A DNA stretch of 64,000 nucleotides from Dehalogenimonas sp. 4OHTPN (GTDB lineage Bacteria; Chloroflexota; Dehalococcoidia; Dehalococcoidales; Dehalococcoidaceae): contig NZ_CP159307.1 in assembly GCF_040448695.1 (NCBI RefSeq), positions 868,001 to 932,000 on the forward strand, in the 5' to 3' direction. The translations under genes were made by a program, and so were the position numbers. Below the pieces are notes generated by a model. It was given only the letters and a program-made list of their open reading frames with translations. It did no database searches and was not told where the DNA came from. Each line of letters starts with the position of its first letter. Positions within the stretch are counted from its first letter, which is position 1. Of the stretch, positions 51,777 through 60,217 are shown one piece after another.

Positions 51777-52562
51777 CTAAAAACCCAGCAGTTTGTTGAG
51801 CCCGAAGATGAACTGACCGCGGCGTTTAGCTATTTCGCGTACCGCCAACAGCACGCCGGGCATGAAGCTTTCCCGGCTTATCGAATCGTGGCGGATTGAC
51901 AATGTCTGGCCAAGGGCGCCGAAAATGACTTCCTGGTGGGCCACCAATCCGGGCAGCCGAATGCTGTGGATGGGCACGCCGTAAAATTCCTCGCCGCGGC
52001 TTTTATAATCGGCCTCGTCTTTCGGTGACTCGAAAGGCACATCCCGGGCCGCCTGCATCATCCGCGCCGTGGCTATCGCCGTGCCGGAGGGCGCGTCAGC
52101 CTTCTTCTCATGGTGCAGTTCAATGATTTCTGCCCAATCGAGGTATTTGGATGCCGTGCGCGCCAACTCCATCATCACCACCGCGCCAAGAGCGAAATTA
52201 GGGGCGACCATGATACCGATGTTGTACTCATGGGTCAGCTCCTCGAGCCGCGCCAACACCTGCGGACTGAGACCGGTAGTACCAATCACCAGGGAAACTC
52301 CAGCCCGCGCCGCTGTCTCCGCCGTCTGCGGCACCGCTGAAGCCAGGCTGAAATCGACGATGACGTCCGGTTTAGTCTTGTCTAAGCACGTTTCAAGATT
52401 CGAACTGAGAAATATCGTGTTGCCGTTTATGGATAGAAAACCTTCGGTCGCCTTGGCATCGCAACCGCCGGACAGTTCTAAATCTTTGGCTTCGGCAACC
52501 GCCTTGATTACCTGCTGGCCCATCTGACCTAAGGCGCCCTGAACGGCAACTTTAACGCTCAT
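51777..52562 (-). CDS. dapB: 4-hydroxy-tetrahydrodipicolinate reductase
   Basis: NAD(P)H-dependent second step of the DAP pathway. The 261 residues begin VKVAVQGALGQMGQQVIKAV (nucleotide loop), with VDFSLASAV, GTTGLSPQ, and the catalytic ELHHEKKADAPSGTA. The C-terminus (FIFGLNKLLGF) is typical. It comes before asd and dapA in the same direction, making a compact lysine/peptidoglycan-precursor cluster even though many Dehalococcoidia lack peptidoglycan. Confidence 0.95.
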   Translation of the reverse strand: MSVKVAVQGALGQMGQQVIKAVAEAKDLELSGGCDAKATEGFLSINGNTIFLSSNLETCLDKTKPDVIVDFSLASAVPQTAETAARAGVSLVIGTTGLSPQVLARLEELTHEYNIGIMVAPNFALGAVVMMELARTASKYLDWAEIIELHHEKKADAPSGTAIATARMMQAARDVPFESPKDEADYKSRGEEFYGVPIHSIRLPGLVAHQEVIFGALGQTLSIRHDSISRESFMPGVLLAVREIAKRRGQFIFGLNKLLGF

Positions 52563-52622
52563 CCAATCATCCTGTTTGTAGAGATTGTTCTAACATAACT
52601 CATTAAAGAGGCTAAATCAAGC

Positions 52623-52646
52623 GGGGACACAGCGTGCTGTGTCCCC
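52623..52646 (-). terminator. Hairpin downstream of pnp
   Basis: A 10-bp perfect stem GGGGACACAG/CTGTGTCCCC with a four-base loop lies between pnp and dapB. The downstream tract on the minus strand (CGCTTGATTT) is weakly T-rich, so termination may be partial. Confidence 0.55.
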
Positions 52647-52685
52647 GAAGTAGATTCATCTGAGCGGCTGGCTTTGAACCGCGTT

Positions 52686-54884
52686 CTACCGCCTGAAGGG
52701 CGGCCGGCCACCGCGATCCATCGGCGCGCCAGGACCAGAGCGCCGGAAGCCGCCGGATTGAGGCGCATTTCGCATTTCCTCGGCTTCTTCGGGCGTCGGC
52801 GGCGCCAGCAGGGCGCGACGGGAAAGATTGATGCGTCCCTGTGAGTCAATTTCAGTCACCTTGACCTGTATCATGTCGCCGATCTTGACGACATCTTCGA
52901 CGCGGTCGACGCGGCGGTTGGCCAGCTCAGAGATATGAACCATACCTTCTTTGCCGGGCAGTATCTCCACAAAGGCCCCGAAACTCATGATGCGTGTCAC
53001 TTTGCCGGTATAAACGGTACCGGGTTCGATATCCTTGGTCATGCCCTCGATGATGGCAATCGCCCGGTTGGCCGAATCGGCGTCGGTGGCGCCTATGATC
53101 ACTGTACCGTCGTCTTCGATATCTATGGTTGTCTTGGTTTCCTCGATGATGCCACGGATAACCCGGCCGCCGGGACCGATAACGGTGCCGATCTTGCCCG
53201 GGTCGATCTTCAGCTTGTACATCCGCGGTGCGTAAGGAGAAAGCTCGGCTCGGTTGCGGGAAATGGCCTTGTCCATCACCTCAAGGATGATGCCCCGGGC
53301 GTCTTTGGCCTGCTTCAACGTCTGCTCGATGATGGCGAAGCTGATGCCTTTGAGTTTGATATCCAGCTGGATGGCGGTGATGCCGTCGCGGGTACCGGCC
53401 ACCTTGAAGTCCATATCGCCGTAATTGTCTTCCAAACCTTCGATGTCGGTCAGGGTGACAAACTTGTCGATGTTGTCATCTTCAGTTACCAAGCCGATGC
53501 TGATGCCGGCCACCGCTCTCTTAATGGGCACGCCGGCGTCCATCAGCGACAGGCTCGAGGCGCAGGTGGAAGCCATGGAGGTGGAGCCGTTAGATGACAC
53601 AGCTTCGGAGACCAGCCGGATGGCGTAGGGGAATTCGGCTTCACTGGGGATTACCGGCAGAAGCGCCCGTTCCGCCAACGCGCCGTGTCCAATCTCGCGC
53701 CGGCCGGTACCGCCGACACGCTTGACCTCGCCGGTGGAATAAGGCGGGAAGTTGTAATGGTGGATATATCGTTTCGACAACTCGGGAGAAATGTTGTCAA
53801 GCTTCTGCTCCATCTGCAGCGATCCCAGGGTGGTGATATTCAGTATCTGGGTCATGCCACGGGAAAACAGTGCGGACCCGTGGACCCTGGGCAGGATACC
53901 GACCTCGGCGGAGAGTTCGCGGATTTCGTTGATGCCGCGGCCGGAAACACGCTCGCCTTTATCAAGTATGCTGGAGCGGACCAGCTTTCGGATCTTCTTA
54001 TCATACGCGGCCATGACGGCGCCGGTATCATATTCACCAGCCAGGCCATCCATGAGTTCCTGGAGGATAACATCAAGATTGGCGGCACGCTGGGTCTTGT
54101 CGGCCTGAAAGAAGGCGGCGGGCAGCTTGTGGTCAATGGCCGCCGCCACCTTGGCCCACAACCCTTCGTCTACGGCCGGCGGGTCGACGTGCCATTTGAC
54201 CTTGCCGACGGCGGCGATAACCTCTTCCTGTAAAGCGATAATCTCCTGGTTGGCGGCGTGGCCGAATTTGATAGCCTCCATCATCAGGGCCTCGTCGGCC
54301 TCGTGGGCTCCGGCTTCCAGCATGGTCACCGCCTTTTTGGTGCTGGCGACCACTACGTCCAACTTGCTTTCGGGCATCTGAGAGAAAGTCGGGTTGATGA
54401 CGAACTCGCCGTTGATATAACCGACGTGAACCGCCGAAACCGGTCCCTCGAAAGGCATCTCGGAGATGCCTAGGGCGCACGACGCGCCGATAACCCCCAG
54501 AACATCCGGGTCGTTCTCCTGATCAGCAGCAAAAACAGTTACAATGACCTGGATCTCTCGGCGCCAGTGTTTTGGCAACAAGGGGCGGATCGGCCGGTCA
54601 GCCAGACGAGAGGCTAAAGTTGCCGCTTCGGTGGGTCGTCCCTCGCGGCGGATGAACCCCCCGGGGATCTTACCTGCGGCATACATCCTCTCCTCGACAT
54701 CAATGGTCAAAGGCAGAAAATCCACCCCCGGCCGAGCCTCTTTAGCGATAACCGCGGTGGCTAAAATCTGTGTATCGCCGTAGCGCAGAGTGACGGCGCC
54801 GTTGGCCTGCCAGGCGAGTTTACCGTGTTCGATGACAAGCTTTCGCCCGCCGATTGTGCGTTCAAATGTGCGTATCGATGCCAA
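52686..54884 (-). CDS. pnp: Polyribonucleotide nucleotidyltransferase
   Basis: Phosphorolytic 3'-5' exonuclease of the RNA degradosome. The 732 residues have two RNase PH domains (GKIPGGFIRREGRPTEAATL and EVGILPRVHGSALFSRGMTQ), with conserved TSMASTCASSLSLMDAGVP between. A KH domain (KIGTVIGPGGRVIRGIIEET) and an S1 domain (GTVYTGKVTRIMSFGAFVEI) follow. The tail is Gly/Arg/Pro-rich. It follows rpsO in the usual rpsO-pnp order. Confidence 0.97.
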   Translation of the reverse strand: MASIRTFERTIGGRKLVIEHGKLAWQANGAVTLRYGDTQILATAVIAKEARPGVDFLPLTIDVEERMYAAGKIPGGFIRREGRPTEAATLASRLADRPIRPLLPKHWRREIQVIVTVFAADQENDPDVLGVIGASCALGISEMPFEGPVSAVHVGYINGEFVINPTFSQMPESKLDVVVASTKKAVTMLEAGAHEADEALMMEAIKFGHAANQEIIALQEEVIAAVGKVKWHVDPPAVDEGLWAKVAAAIDHKLPAAFFQADKTQRAANLDVILQELMDGLAGEYDTGAVMAAYDKKIRKLVRSSILDKGERVSGRGINEIRELSAEVGILPRVHGSALFSRGMTQILNITTLGSLQMEQKLDNISPELSKRYIHHYNFPPYSTGEVKRVGGTGRREIGHGALAERALLPVIPSEAEFPYAIRLVSEAVSSNGSTSMASTCASSLSLMDAGVPIKRAVAGISIGLVTEDDNIDKFVTLTDIEGLEDNYGDMDFKVAGTRDGITAIQLDIKLKGISFAIIEQTLKQAKDARGIILEVMDKAISRNRAELSPYAPRMYKLKIDPGKIGTVIGPGGRVIRGIIEETKTTIDIEDDGTVIIGATDADSANRAIAIIEGMTKDIEPGTVYTGKVTRIMSFGAFVEILPGKEGMVHISELANRRVDRVEDVVKIGDMIQVKVTEIDSQGRINLSRRALLAPPTPEEAEEMRNAPQSGGFRRSGPGAPMDRGGRPPFRR

Positions 54885-54957
54885 TGGATTCTCCTTAAGC
54901 AGTTATTGGGGTTCAACCAGAGAGGTCGACCCGTGAAGGCGCCGTTGAGTCTGCGGG

Positions 54958-55221
54958 TTACTTGCGCAGACCGATCTTGGCAATAAGGTCCTGGTATCGG
55001 GTCGCGTCCTCGCGCCGCAGATAAGCCAGCATCCGGCGGCGCTGGCCGACCAGCCGCAGCAAGTTGCGTTTGGTATGGGCGTCTTGCTTGTTGGCAGCCA
55101 GGTGAGTGGTCAATTGGTTGATCCGGGCGGAAAGGATGGCCACCTGGACTTCGGCGGAACCGGTGTCCTTGGCATGCCGCTTGAAGGCATCGATGACGTT
55201 GATCTTGTCCTGTTTTTCCAA
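54958..55221 (-). CDS. rpsO: 30S ribosomal protein S15
   Basis: Primary 16S rRNA-binding protein. The 87 residues run from EKQDKINVIDAFKRHAKDTG through NLLRLVGQRRRMLAYLRRED to IAKIGLRK. The start is the TTG at 55221 after AGAGGAAG; the longer upstream frame crosses the promoter and an interspersed repeat and has no S15 character. The 73-base spacer to pnp shows no strong promoter, so the two are probably co-transcribed. Confidence 0.95.
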   Translation of the reverse strand: MEKQDKINVIDAFKRHAKDTGSAEVQVAILSARINQLTTHLAANKQDAHTKRNLLRLVGQRRRMLAYLRREDATRYQDLIAKIGLRK

Positions 55222-55256
55222 GTTCTCGTTCTTCCTCTTTCTTTTATCAAAGGTGA

Positions 55257-55284
55257 AGTATATCACAACCTGCTGTCCAGTAAA
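55257..55284 (-). promoter_or_regulatory. Likely promoter of rpsO-pnp
   Basis: On the minus strand TTTACT (55284-55279) and an extended TGATATACT (-10 at 55262-55257) are 16 bases apart. The start of transcription would be near 55250. Confidence 0.4.
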
Positions 55285-55298
55285 AGACTCACCCCTCC

Positions 55299-55332
55299 GT
55301 CTTTGCGAGGAGCGCAGCGACGCGGCAATCTC
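55299..55332. repeat. Interspersed REP-like element
   Basis: The segment TCTTTGCGAGGAGCGCAGCG followed by ACGCGGCAATCTC matches, from memory, a repeat seen dispersed in intergenic DNA of many bacteria, including Dehalococcoides-type genomes. It lies just upstream of the rpsO promoter. Confidence 0.6.
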
Positions 55333-55414
55333 TTGTGCGGTTTTTTGCAACTTCGGTAAGAATTAAAGAAGGATTTGGGCCGGGTCTGCGACAAGCCCGC
55401 TTCGTGGTTTCATT

Positions 55415-55434
55415 ATTCCGGCGAAAGCCGGAAT
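55415..55434. repeat. Short palindromic repeat with GAAA tetraloop
   Basis: ATTCCGGC, GAAA and GCCGGAAT form a perfect 8-bp hairpin followed by CCATCGGGGG. This form also resembles a widely dispersed intergenic repeat. The surrounding 55335-55589 holds no gene that I can support. Confidence 0.55.
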
Positions 55435-55589
55435 CCATCGGGGGAGTAACCTGGTTGGTGGGAAATGATATCTAAGAGGAAAGTTCCCCATCCCACCTGT
55501 TAGGGGGATCCATCGTAAAGGGCATCCTTCCACTGAACGACACCTTGCCCGCCGAGGTGGCTAATCGCTGATTGCTGAAAAATATCGCA

Positions 55590-56036
55590 CCAAAAACGAC
55601 AAAACTCGTTTGACAGCTCTAACGTACACATGTGCTATAATATGCGCCTGATGTCAACTTGCTTGCCAGCCGCCCGCCGTTTTACCGGGGCTCGTTGTAA
55701 CGTACCCACTTTCCGCCAAAAGACCATTCCGCCTGACCAATTGTTTGAACTGCCTGCGCTGCAGTTTAATGATGTCTCGCGTTCAGCCGGGATTTGTTTT
55801 CGCGGCGTGGTCGGAACCGTTGGCCGCCCGTTCCCGATGGGAAACACGTCGTTTTGGTCCGTTTTTACCGAAACGATAGGTTCGGGAACCCTTCGTTTTA
55901 CAAAACGACTCCAAGATGGATTTAATCGTGGAAATCAAGGTTCGTTCATGAAACCACTGAAAGTGCTTGGGAAATATCAAAAAACAAACCGCGGCGGCAG
56001 CGAGTCGTTTCAGTCGTTTTTCACAAGACTCACGAC
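55590..56036 (+). repeat. Unidentified repeated element, copy 1
   Basis: The head (55590-55615) CCAAAAACGACAAAACTCGT ending in TTGACA matches copy 2 at 24 of 26 positions. In both copies TTGACA is followed by 20 bases and then TGTGC-TATAAT (here 55636-55641), an extended -10. The tail (55999-56036) contains GAGTCGTTTCAGTCGTTTTT, also shared with copy 2. The interior is less alike but is crowded with TCGTTT/AAACGA motifs, including TCGTTTTACAAAACGA at 55893-55908. An open frame of 155 codons crosses it (55630-56097), but its reading frame is not preserved in copy 2, so I do not call a protein. Confidence 0.6.
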
Positions 56037-56055
56037 GCAAGACGCGCAATATTAT

Positions 56056-56084
56056 TTGACCCCCAGCCATGCTTGGACTAGAGT
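56056..56084 (+). promoter_or_regulatory. Possible promoter for DUF503 and the helicase
   Basis: TTGACC (56056-56061) and TAGAGT (56079-56084) are 17 bases apart, just before the ATG at 56110. Confidence 0.45.
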
Positions 56085-56109
56085 TTATCCTGAATGATGA
56101 GGTAACGCG

Positions 56110-56394
56110 ATGAATATCGGCGTTCTGCAGTTCAGTATTCGGCTCCCGGAGAGCCACTCCCTCAAGGAGAAGCGCCAGGTTGTCAAGTCGCTTGTGGCCC
56201 AGCTCCACAATCGCTTCAACGTCTCGGCCGCGGAGGTGGAAGACCAGGACCTGTGGCAGACGGCTGTCGTCGGCGTCGCCTGTATCAGTAACGACAAGAA
56301 GCACACCAACGAGGTGCTATCCAAAGCCTTGGTCTTCGCCACTACCTACGACATCGAGCTTCTCGAGTCCAACATCGAGATCATCGACTACTGA
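56110..56394 (+). CDS. DUF503 (YlxP-like) protein
   Basis: A 94-residue ferredoxin-fold-like small protein with the family start MNIGVLQFSIRLPESHSLKEKR and the middle FNVSAAEVEDQDLWQTAVVG. The family usually sits between infB and rbfA; here that place is empty and the gene lies 26 kb away, one base before a helicase gene. Function is unknown, perhaps in ribosome biogenesis. Confidence 0.85.
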   Translation: MNIGVLQFSIRLPESHSLKEKRQVVKSLVAQLHNRFNVSAAEVEDQDLWQTAVVGVACISNDKKHTNEVLSKALVFATTYDIELLESNIEIIDY

Positions 56395-56395
56395 C

Positions 56396-58693
56396 ATGGA
56401 CGTTCGGGAGTTCGTTGATTATCTTCATGCCCGGTCGGAAATGGCCGGCCAGATCGCGCATCTTGAGGAAATCCCGCCGAGAGGGGCGGTCTATGCGGAT
56501 CCCGAACAGCCGCTGGATTCCCGCCTGGAGGGCTGCCTCAGGGCAAAGGGCTTATGGCCGCTCTATAGCCACCAGGCTCAGGCGGTTGACGCCGCCCGGC
56601 GCGGCGAGAATGTCTTTATCGCTACACCGGCTGCCTCAGGCAAGACCTTGGGTTATTACATCCCGGTCATGCAAACCTTGCTGTCAGACGACGCTGCCAC
56701 CGCCCTGTACCTGTCGCCGACCAAAGCCTTGGCCCAGGACCAGAAGAAACATATCGACGACCTGTTCGCCCCGGAAGCCATTGTCCGGAGTGATTTTGCT
56801 ACCTTTGATGGCGATACGCCGGCAAGCGATCGGACAGCCATACGTGCCAAGGCCAGATTGATCCTTTCCAATCCGGACATGCTTCACGTCGGTATCCTGC
56901 CCAATCACCAGAGCTGGCGGCGTTTCCTGGCTAACCTTAAGTACGTCATCATCGATGAAGCCCATTTGTACCGGGGCGTCTTTGGCTCTCACGTGGGGCT
57001 CTTGTTGCGGCGACTGCGGCGCGTCTGCCTCCGTTACGGCGCAACCCCCCAGTTCCTGATGGCATCAGCGACGATAGGCAACCCCTTGAAGTTTGCTTCC
57101 CTCCTGACAGGGCTCGAATTTTCAGTTGTCGATGCTGACGGCTCGCCTTACGGGGGCAAGGATTTCATCTTCTGGAATCCGCCGCTGATCAGCCCGAACC
57201 AATCTACTCGCCGAAGCGCCTCGGCGGAGGCCACTTCTCTCCTTGCCGAACTCATCGCTCATGGGATCAGAACGCTGGCGTTCGCGCGCTCCCGGCGTTT
57301 GGCTGAGGTCATCTTCGTTCATGCCCGGGAGCGTCTCTTGAAAACAGCACCCGAAAAAGCGGCGCTTATCAAGCCATACCGAGCAGGCTATCTGGCAGAA
57401 GATCGCCGCCTTATTGAGAAAGAGTTGTTCGCGGGAAGACTGGAAGGAGCCGTGACTACATCGGCGCTGGAACTTGGCGTCGACATCGGTTCCCTGGATG
57501 CCACTTTAGTAACCGGTTATCCGGGATCATCCGCCAGCGTTTGGCAGCAGGCTGGCCGAAGCGGCCGGCGGCGGCAAAGGTCGTTGTCGGTACTGGTGGC
57601 CCGCAATGACCCGTTGGATCAATATTTCATGCGCCACCCGGACTTATTCTTTGGAGGGCTGCCTGAATATGCCCTGCTCAATCCCGATAATCCATATATT
57701 TCAAGCGCCCACTTGCTTTGTGCTGCATGGGAGATGCCGCTTTCAACCAGGGAAGCCGAGTTGTTCGGGCCACTTTTCAGAAAGAATCTGGATTCGCTGG
57801 TTCGCCGCGGGCTGTTGAAGGAGCGCCTCGGTCGTTATTATCCCACGGCAGATATATCTTATCCGGCCGGGGCGATCAGCCTAAGGGGCGTCGGCGGCCA
57901 GGAGTACACTGTCATAGATGGCGGTAGCGGCGCCCTGCTGGAGGTGCTGGACTCTGCCACCGCTATGTTCCAGTTGTTTCCCGGCGCCATCTACCTTCAT
58001 CAGGGCGAAAGCTACATTGTCCGCTCGCTCGACCTCGACACCCGCATCGTCCGGGCGGAGGCCACCGACGGCACTTATTACACCGAGGTCAAGGACATCA
58101 CTGAACTGGAGGTCAAGCGGATCCATCGCTCGGTCTTTATCCGCGGCGCGGCAGTGTACCTGGGCGAGGTGGAGGTCTCGGTGACCGTCATCGGTTTCAA
58201 ACGCAAGGCCCAGTACACCGAGGAGGTCTTAGGCGAAGAGCCGCTGTCACTGCCGCCTCAGCGTTTTGAGACGGTGGCTGTCTGGTATGAGGTGCCGGAC
58301 AGCCTGGCTGTTTCCATTCACGGCGATCTCGACCTTGCCGGGGCGCTGCACGCCGTTGAGCACGCAGCCATAGGCATCTTGCCACTCTACGCCCTGTGTG
58401 ATCGGAATGACATCGGCGGGCTGTCCACGCCGCTCCACCCGGATACTGGCGCGGCTACCGTCTTTGTCTACGACGCCCACGCCGGCGGTGTCGGCATCGC
58501 CGAGAAGGGTTTCGACATCATGGTACAGTGGTGGGAAGCCACCCTTCGGGCTATCGAGGAATGCCCCTGCGAGTCTGGCTGCCCGGCCTGCATTCAGTCG
58601 CCCAAGTGCGGCAGCAACAACGAACCTCTTGATAAGGCCGGGGCAACTGCACTTCTGAATGGATTGCTCGGCGTTACCTTATCCGGACAATAG
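56396..58693 (+). CDS. MrfA/Hrq1-type DEAH-box helicase with zinc cluster
   Basis: A 765-residue superfamily 2 helicase. It has Walker A ATPAASGKT at residues 77-84, DEAH at 187-190, SAT in LMASATIGNP, and motif VI QAGRSGRRRQ. Near the C-terminus lies the DUF1998-type four-cysteine zinc site CPCESGCPACIQSPKCG. This architecture matches Bacillus MrfA (YprA) and yeast Hrq1, 3'-5' helicases that repair DNA crosslinks and mitomycin damage. ATG 56396 follows DUF503 by one base; the longer frame overlaps that gene. Confidence 0.9.
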   Translation: MDVREFVDYLHARSEMAGQIAHLEEIPPRGAVYADPEQPLDSRLEGCLRAKGLWPLYSHQAQAVDAARRGENVFIATPAASGKTLGYYIPVMQTLLSDDAATALYLSPTKALAQDQKKHIDDLFAPEAIVRSDFATFDGDTPASDRTAIRAKARLILSNPDMLHVGILPNHQSWRRFLANLKYVIIDEAHLYRGVFGSHVGLLLRRLRRVCLRYGATPQFLMASATIGNPLKFASLLTGLEFSVVDADGSPYGGKDFIFWNPPLISPNQSTRRSASAEATSLLAELIAHGIRTLAFARSRRLAEVIFVHARERLLKTAPEKAALIKPYRAGYLAEDRRLIEKELFAGRLEGAVTTSALELGVDIGSLDATLVTGYPGSSASVWQQAGRSGRRRQRSLSVLVARNDPLDQYFMRHPDLFFGGLPEYALLNPDNPYISSAHLLCAAWEMPLSTREAELFGPLFRKNLDSLVRRGLLKERLGRYYPTADISYPAGAISLRGVGGQEYTVIDGGSGALLEVLDSATAMFQLFPGAIYLHQGESYIVRSLDLDTRIVRAEATDGTYYTEVKDITELEVKRIHRSVFIRGAAVYLGEVEVSVTVIGFKRKAQYTEEVLGEEPLSLPPQRFETVAVWYEVPDSLAVSIHGDLDLAGALHAVEHAAIGILPLYALCDRNDIGGLSTPLHPDTGAATVFVYDAHAGGVGIAEKGFDIMVQWWEATLRAIEECPCESGCPACIQSPKCGSNNEPLDKAGATALLNGLLGVTLSGQ

Positions 58694-58813
58694 TCGGATT
58701 AGGAAAAACATAGCCCCGATGATATACTTTTTAATCATTAAGTTACGCGTAGTTATCACGCTGGTGTTGATCAGGTACTTGACTGTAAATTTACGACCTG
58801 ATTTGAGCCCTGT

Positions 58814-59539
58814 ATGTTGAGTTATATCCGTTCGGGTATACCCTTGAAGCTTTTCCGCCGCCCGGAGTTCTGGGTGGTTACACTCCTCGGCGCGCTATTT
58901 GTTATCACCGTCTATGCGGATCTTCTGCGGGGACAGCAACTGTCCGGAGACGAATTCCAACTCGTGTTGTTCGCCTTACAGCAAGCCTTCTTCCTTTCAG
59001 TTATTGCCATCGCCACGTGGCGTTTCGGCTTCGCCGTGGGATTCTTTTTCTGGGGCGCTCTTGGCGCCGTGACCATTCCGTACGCTGCCATCTATCTAAC
59101 CGTTAACTGGCACCCGAATTTATTGCTTGAAATGATCGTTATCGGGTTGGTGGGCTTGGCTGAGGTCGGCCTCATTAACGCCTATGAGCAGGGCAAGAAA
59201 AAGCTGCTTGAGTACCAGCGTCACCTGGAGGACCGGGTGAAAGAGCGGACTGTTGACCTCACCAGAGCCAACCTGGCCCTGGAACGGGATATAATTGAGA
59301 GAAAGCGTATCGAAGGTGAACTCCGGGAAGCCCTGGCACAGGTGAAAACCCTCACCGGTCTGCTACCGATGTGCGCTAACTGTAAGAAGATCCGTGACGA
59401 CAAAGGCTACTGGAACAGCGTCGAAAAGTACATTAGTACCCACTCCGAAGCTGAATTTACCCATGGTATCTGTCCGGAATGTCTGGAAAAGCTTTATCCA
59501 AGCTACTATGGTCCGGGAAAGAAGAAACCGGCAGGATAA
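58814..59539 (+). CDS. Membrane protein with coiled coil and zinc-binding signalling tail
   Basis: A 241-residue protein with four membrane spans (about residues 18-37, 52-72, 73-95 and 100-122). A HAMP-like or coiled-coil helix follows (EYQRHLEDRVKERTVDLTRA). The C-terminal domain LLPMCANCKKIRDDKGYWNS to HGICPECLEKLYPS has two CxxC pairs. This tail is common after PAS domains in bacterial signalling proteins, but here no kinase, cyclase or other output is present. The gene may be an orphan receptor that signals through protein contacts. Confidence 0.75.
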   Translation: MLSYIRSGIPLKLFRRPEFWVVTLLGALFVITVYADLLRGQQLSGDEFQLVLFALQQAFFLSVIAIATWRFGFAVGFFFWGALGAVTIPYAAIYLTVNWHPNLLLEMIVIGLVGLAEVGLINAYEQGKKKLLEYQRHLEDRVKERTVDLTRANLALERDIIERKRIEGELREALAQVKTLTGLLPMCANCKKIRDDKGYWNSVEKYISTHSEAEFTHGICPECLEKLYPSYYGPGKKKPAG

Positions 59540-59546
59540 CAGTCCG

Positions 59547-59569
59547 CCGAATGGCTTTCAGCCATTCGG
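59547..59569. terminator. Hairpin between convergent genes
   Basis: CCGAATGGCT and AGCCATTCGG form a perfect 10-bp stem with a TTC loop between the zinc-tailed membrane gene and plsY. It lacks a T tract on either side. Confidence 0.5.
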
Positions 59570-59576
59570 GATATGT

Positions 59577-60203
59577 CTAGCGTCTGTCCCGCAAACTTTT
59601 CCGTAACACGGCGTCTTTGAAGCTGGTGGAGCGCTCGCCGATTTGCTTGACTCTCATGATATACTGCAAGCCCGGTATCATCAGCAGCGCAACTGGGTAG
59701 ATAATAAACGCGATCGAGTGGTATATCACCCAGCCGATAATGGGAAAGATGATGAAAGCGGCGCTATAGCTGAAAGTTGGGAAACGGGTTATTAGGAGTA
59801 TCAAGCCGAAAGTCGCGGCATAGATGGGTATACCCCATGGCATCAGGAACGCCAGAACTCCTATGCAGGTCGCACCACCTTTGCCCCCTTTGAATCTTAG
59901 CCAGACCGGGAGAACGTGGCCCATTACCGCCACTATCCCGGCCAGGAATTCGATAATTTGAGGTGTTTCGAGCAACCGGGCAACGGCTACCGCTGCAGCC
60001 CCCTTGGAAATATCTACAGTTAGAACGAGCATACCGGGCCAAAATCCCACTTCATAAAAAGTGTTCATCGTACCCATGTTTTTGGTGCCGACCTGCCGGA
60101 TATCAATCCCTTTCAGCCAGCGTCCCATGAGGTAAGCCAGGGGAATGCTACCGACCAGATACGCAGTGATGAGGGCAGTTACGATCGATAATGTTTCATT
60201 CAT
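59577..60203 (-). CDS. plsY: Acyl-phosphate glycerol-3-phosphate acyltransferase
   Basis: Membrane enzyme that makes lysophosphatidate from acyl phosphate. The 208 residues have the three PlsY motifs: LVGSIPLAYLMGR, GTKNMGTMNTFYEVGFWPG and GHVLPVWLRFKGGKGGAT. Five to seven spans are predicted. It ends a minus-strand operon fabF-recJ-plsY, linking it with fatty acid synthesis. No PlsX gene is visible. Confidence 0.94.
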   Translation of the reverse strand: MNETLSIVTALITAYLVGSIPLAYLMGRWLKGIDIRQVGTKNMGTMNTFYEVGFWPGMLVLTVDISKGAAAVAVARLLETPQIIEFLAGIVAVMGHVLPVWLRFKGGKGGATCIGVLAFLMPWGIPIYAATFGLILLITRFPTFSYSAAFIIFPIIGWVIYHSIAFIIYPVALLMIPGLQYIMRVKQIGERSTSFKDAVLRKSLRDRR

Positions 60204-60217
60204 AGGTATATCTTGGG

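Noticed and set aside
49694-52562. Complete lysine pathway
   Set aside because: Only dapA, asd and dapB are present. No lysC, dapL/dapE, dapF or lysA is seen in the window.
55630-56097. A 155-codon open frame in the repeat copy 1
   Set aside because: It has no recognisable domain, begins inside the promoter region, and the register of the conserved tail differs from that of the open frame in copy 2.
56180-56395. N-terminal extension of the helicase
   Set aside because: It overlaps DUF503 in another frame and has a Ser/Arg/Thr-rich composition typical of a shadow frame.
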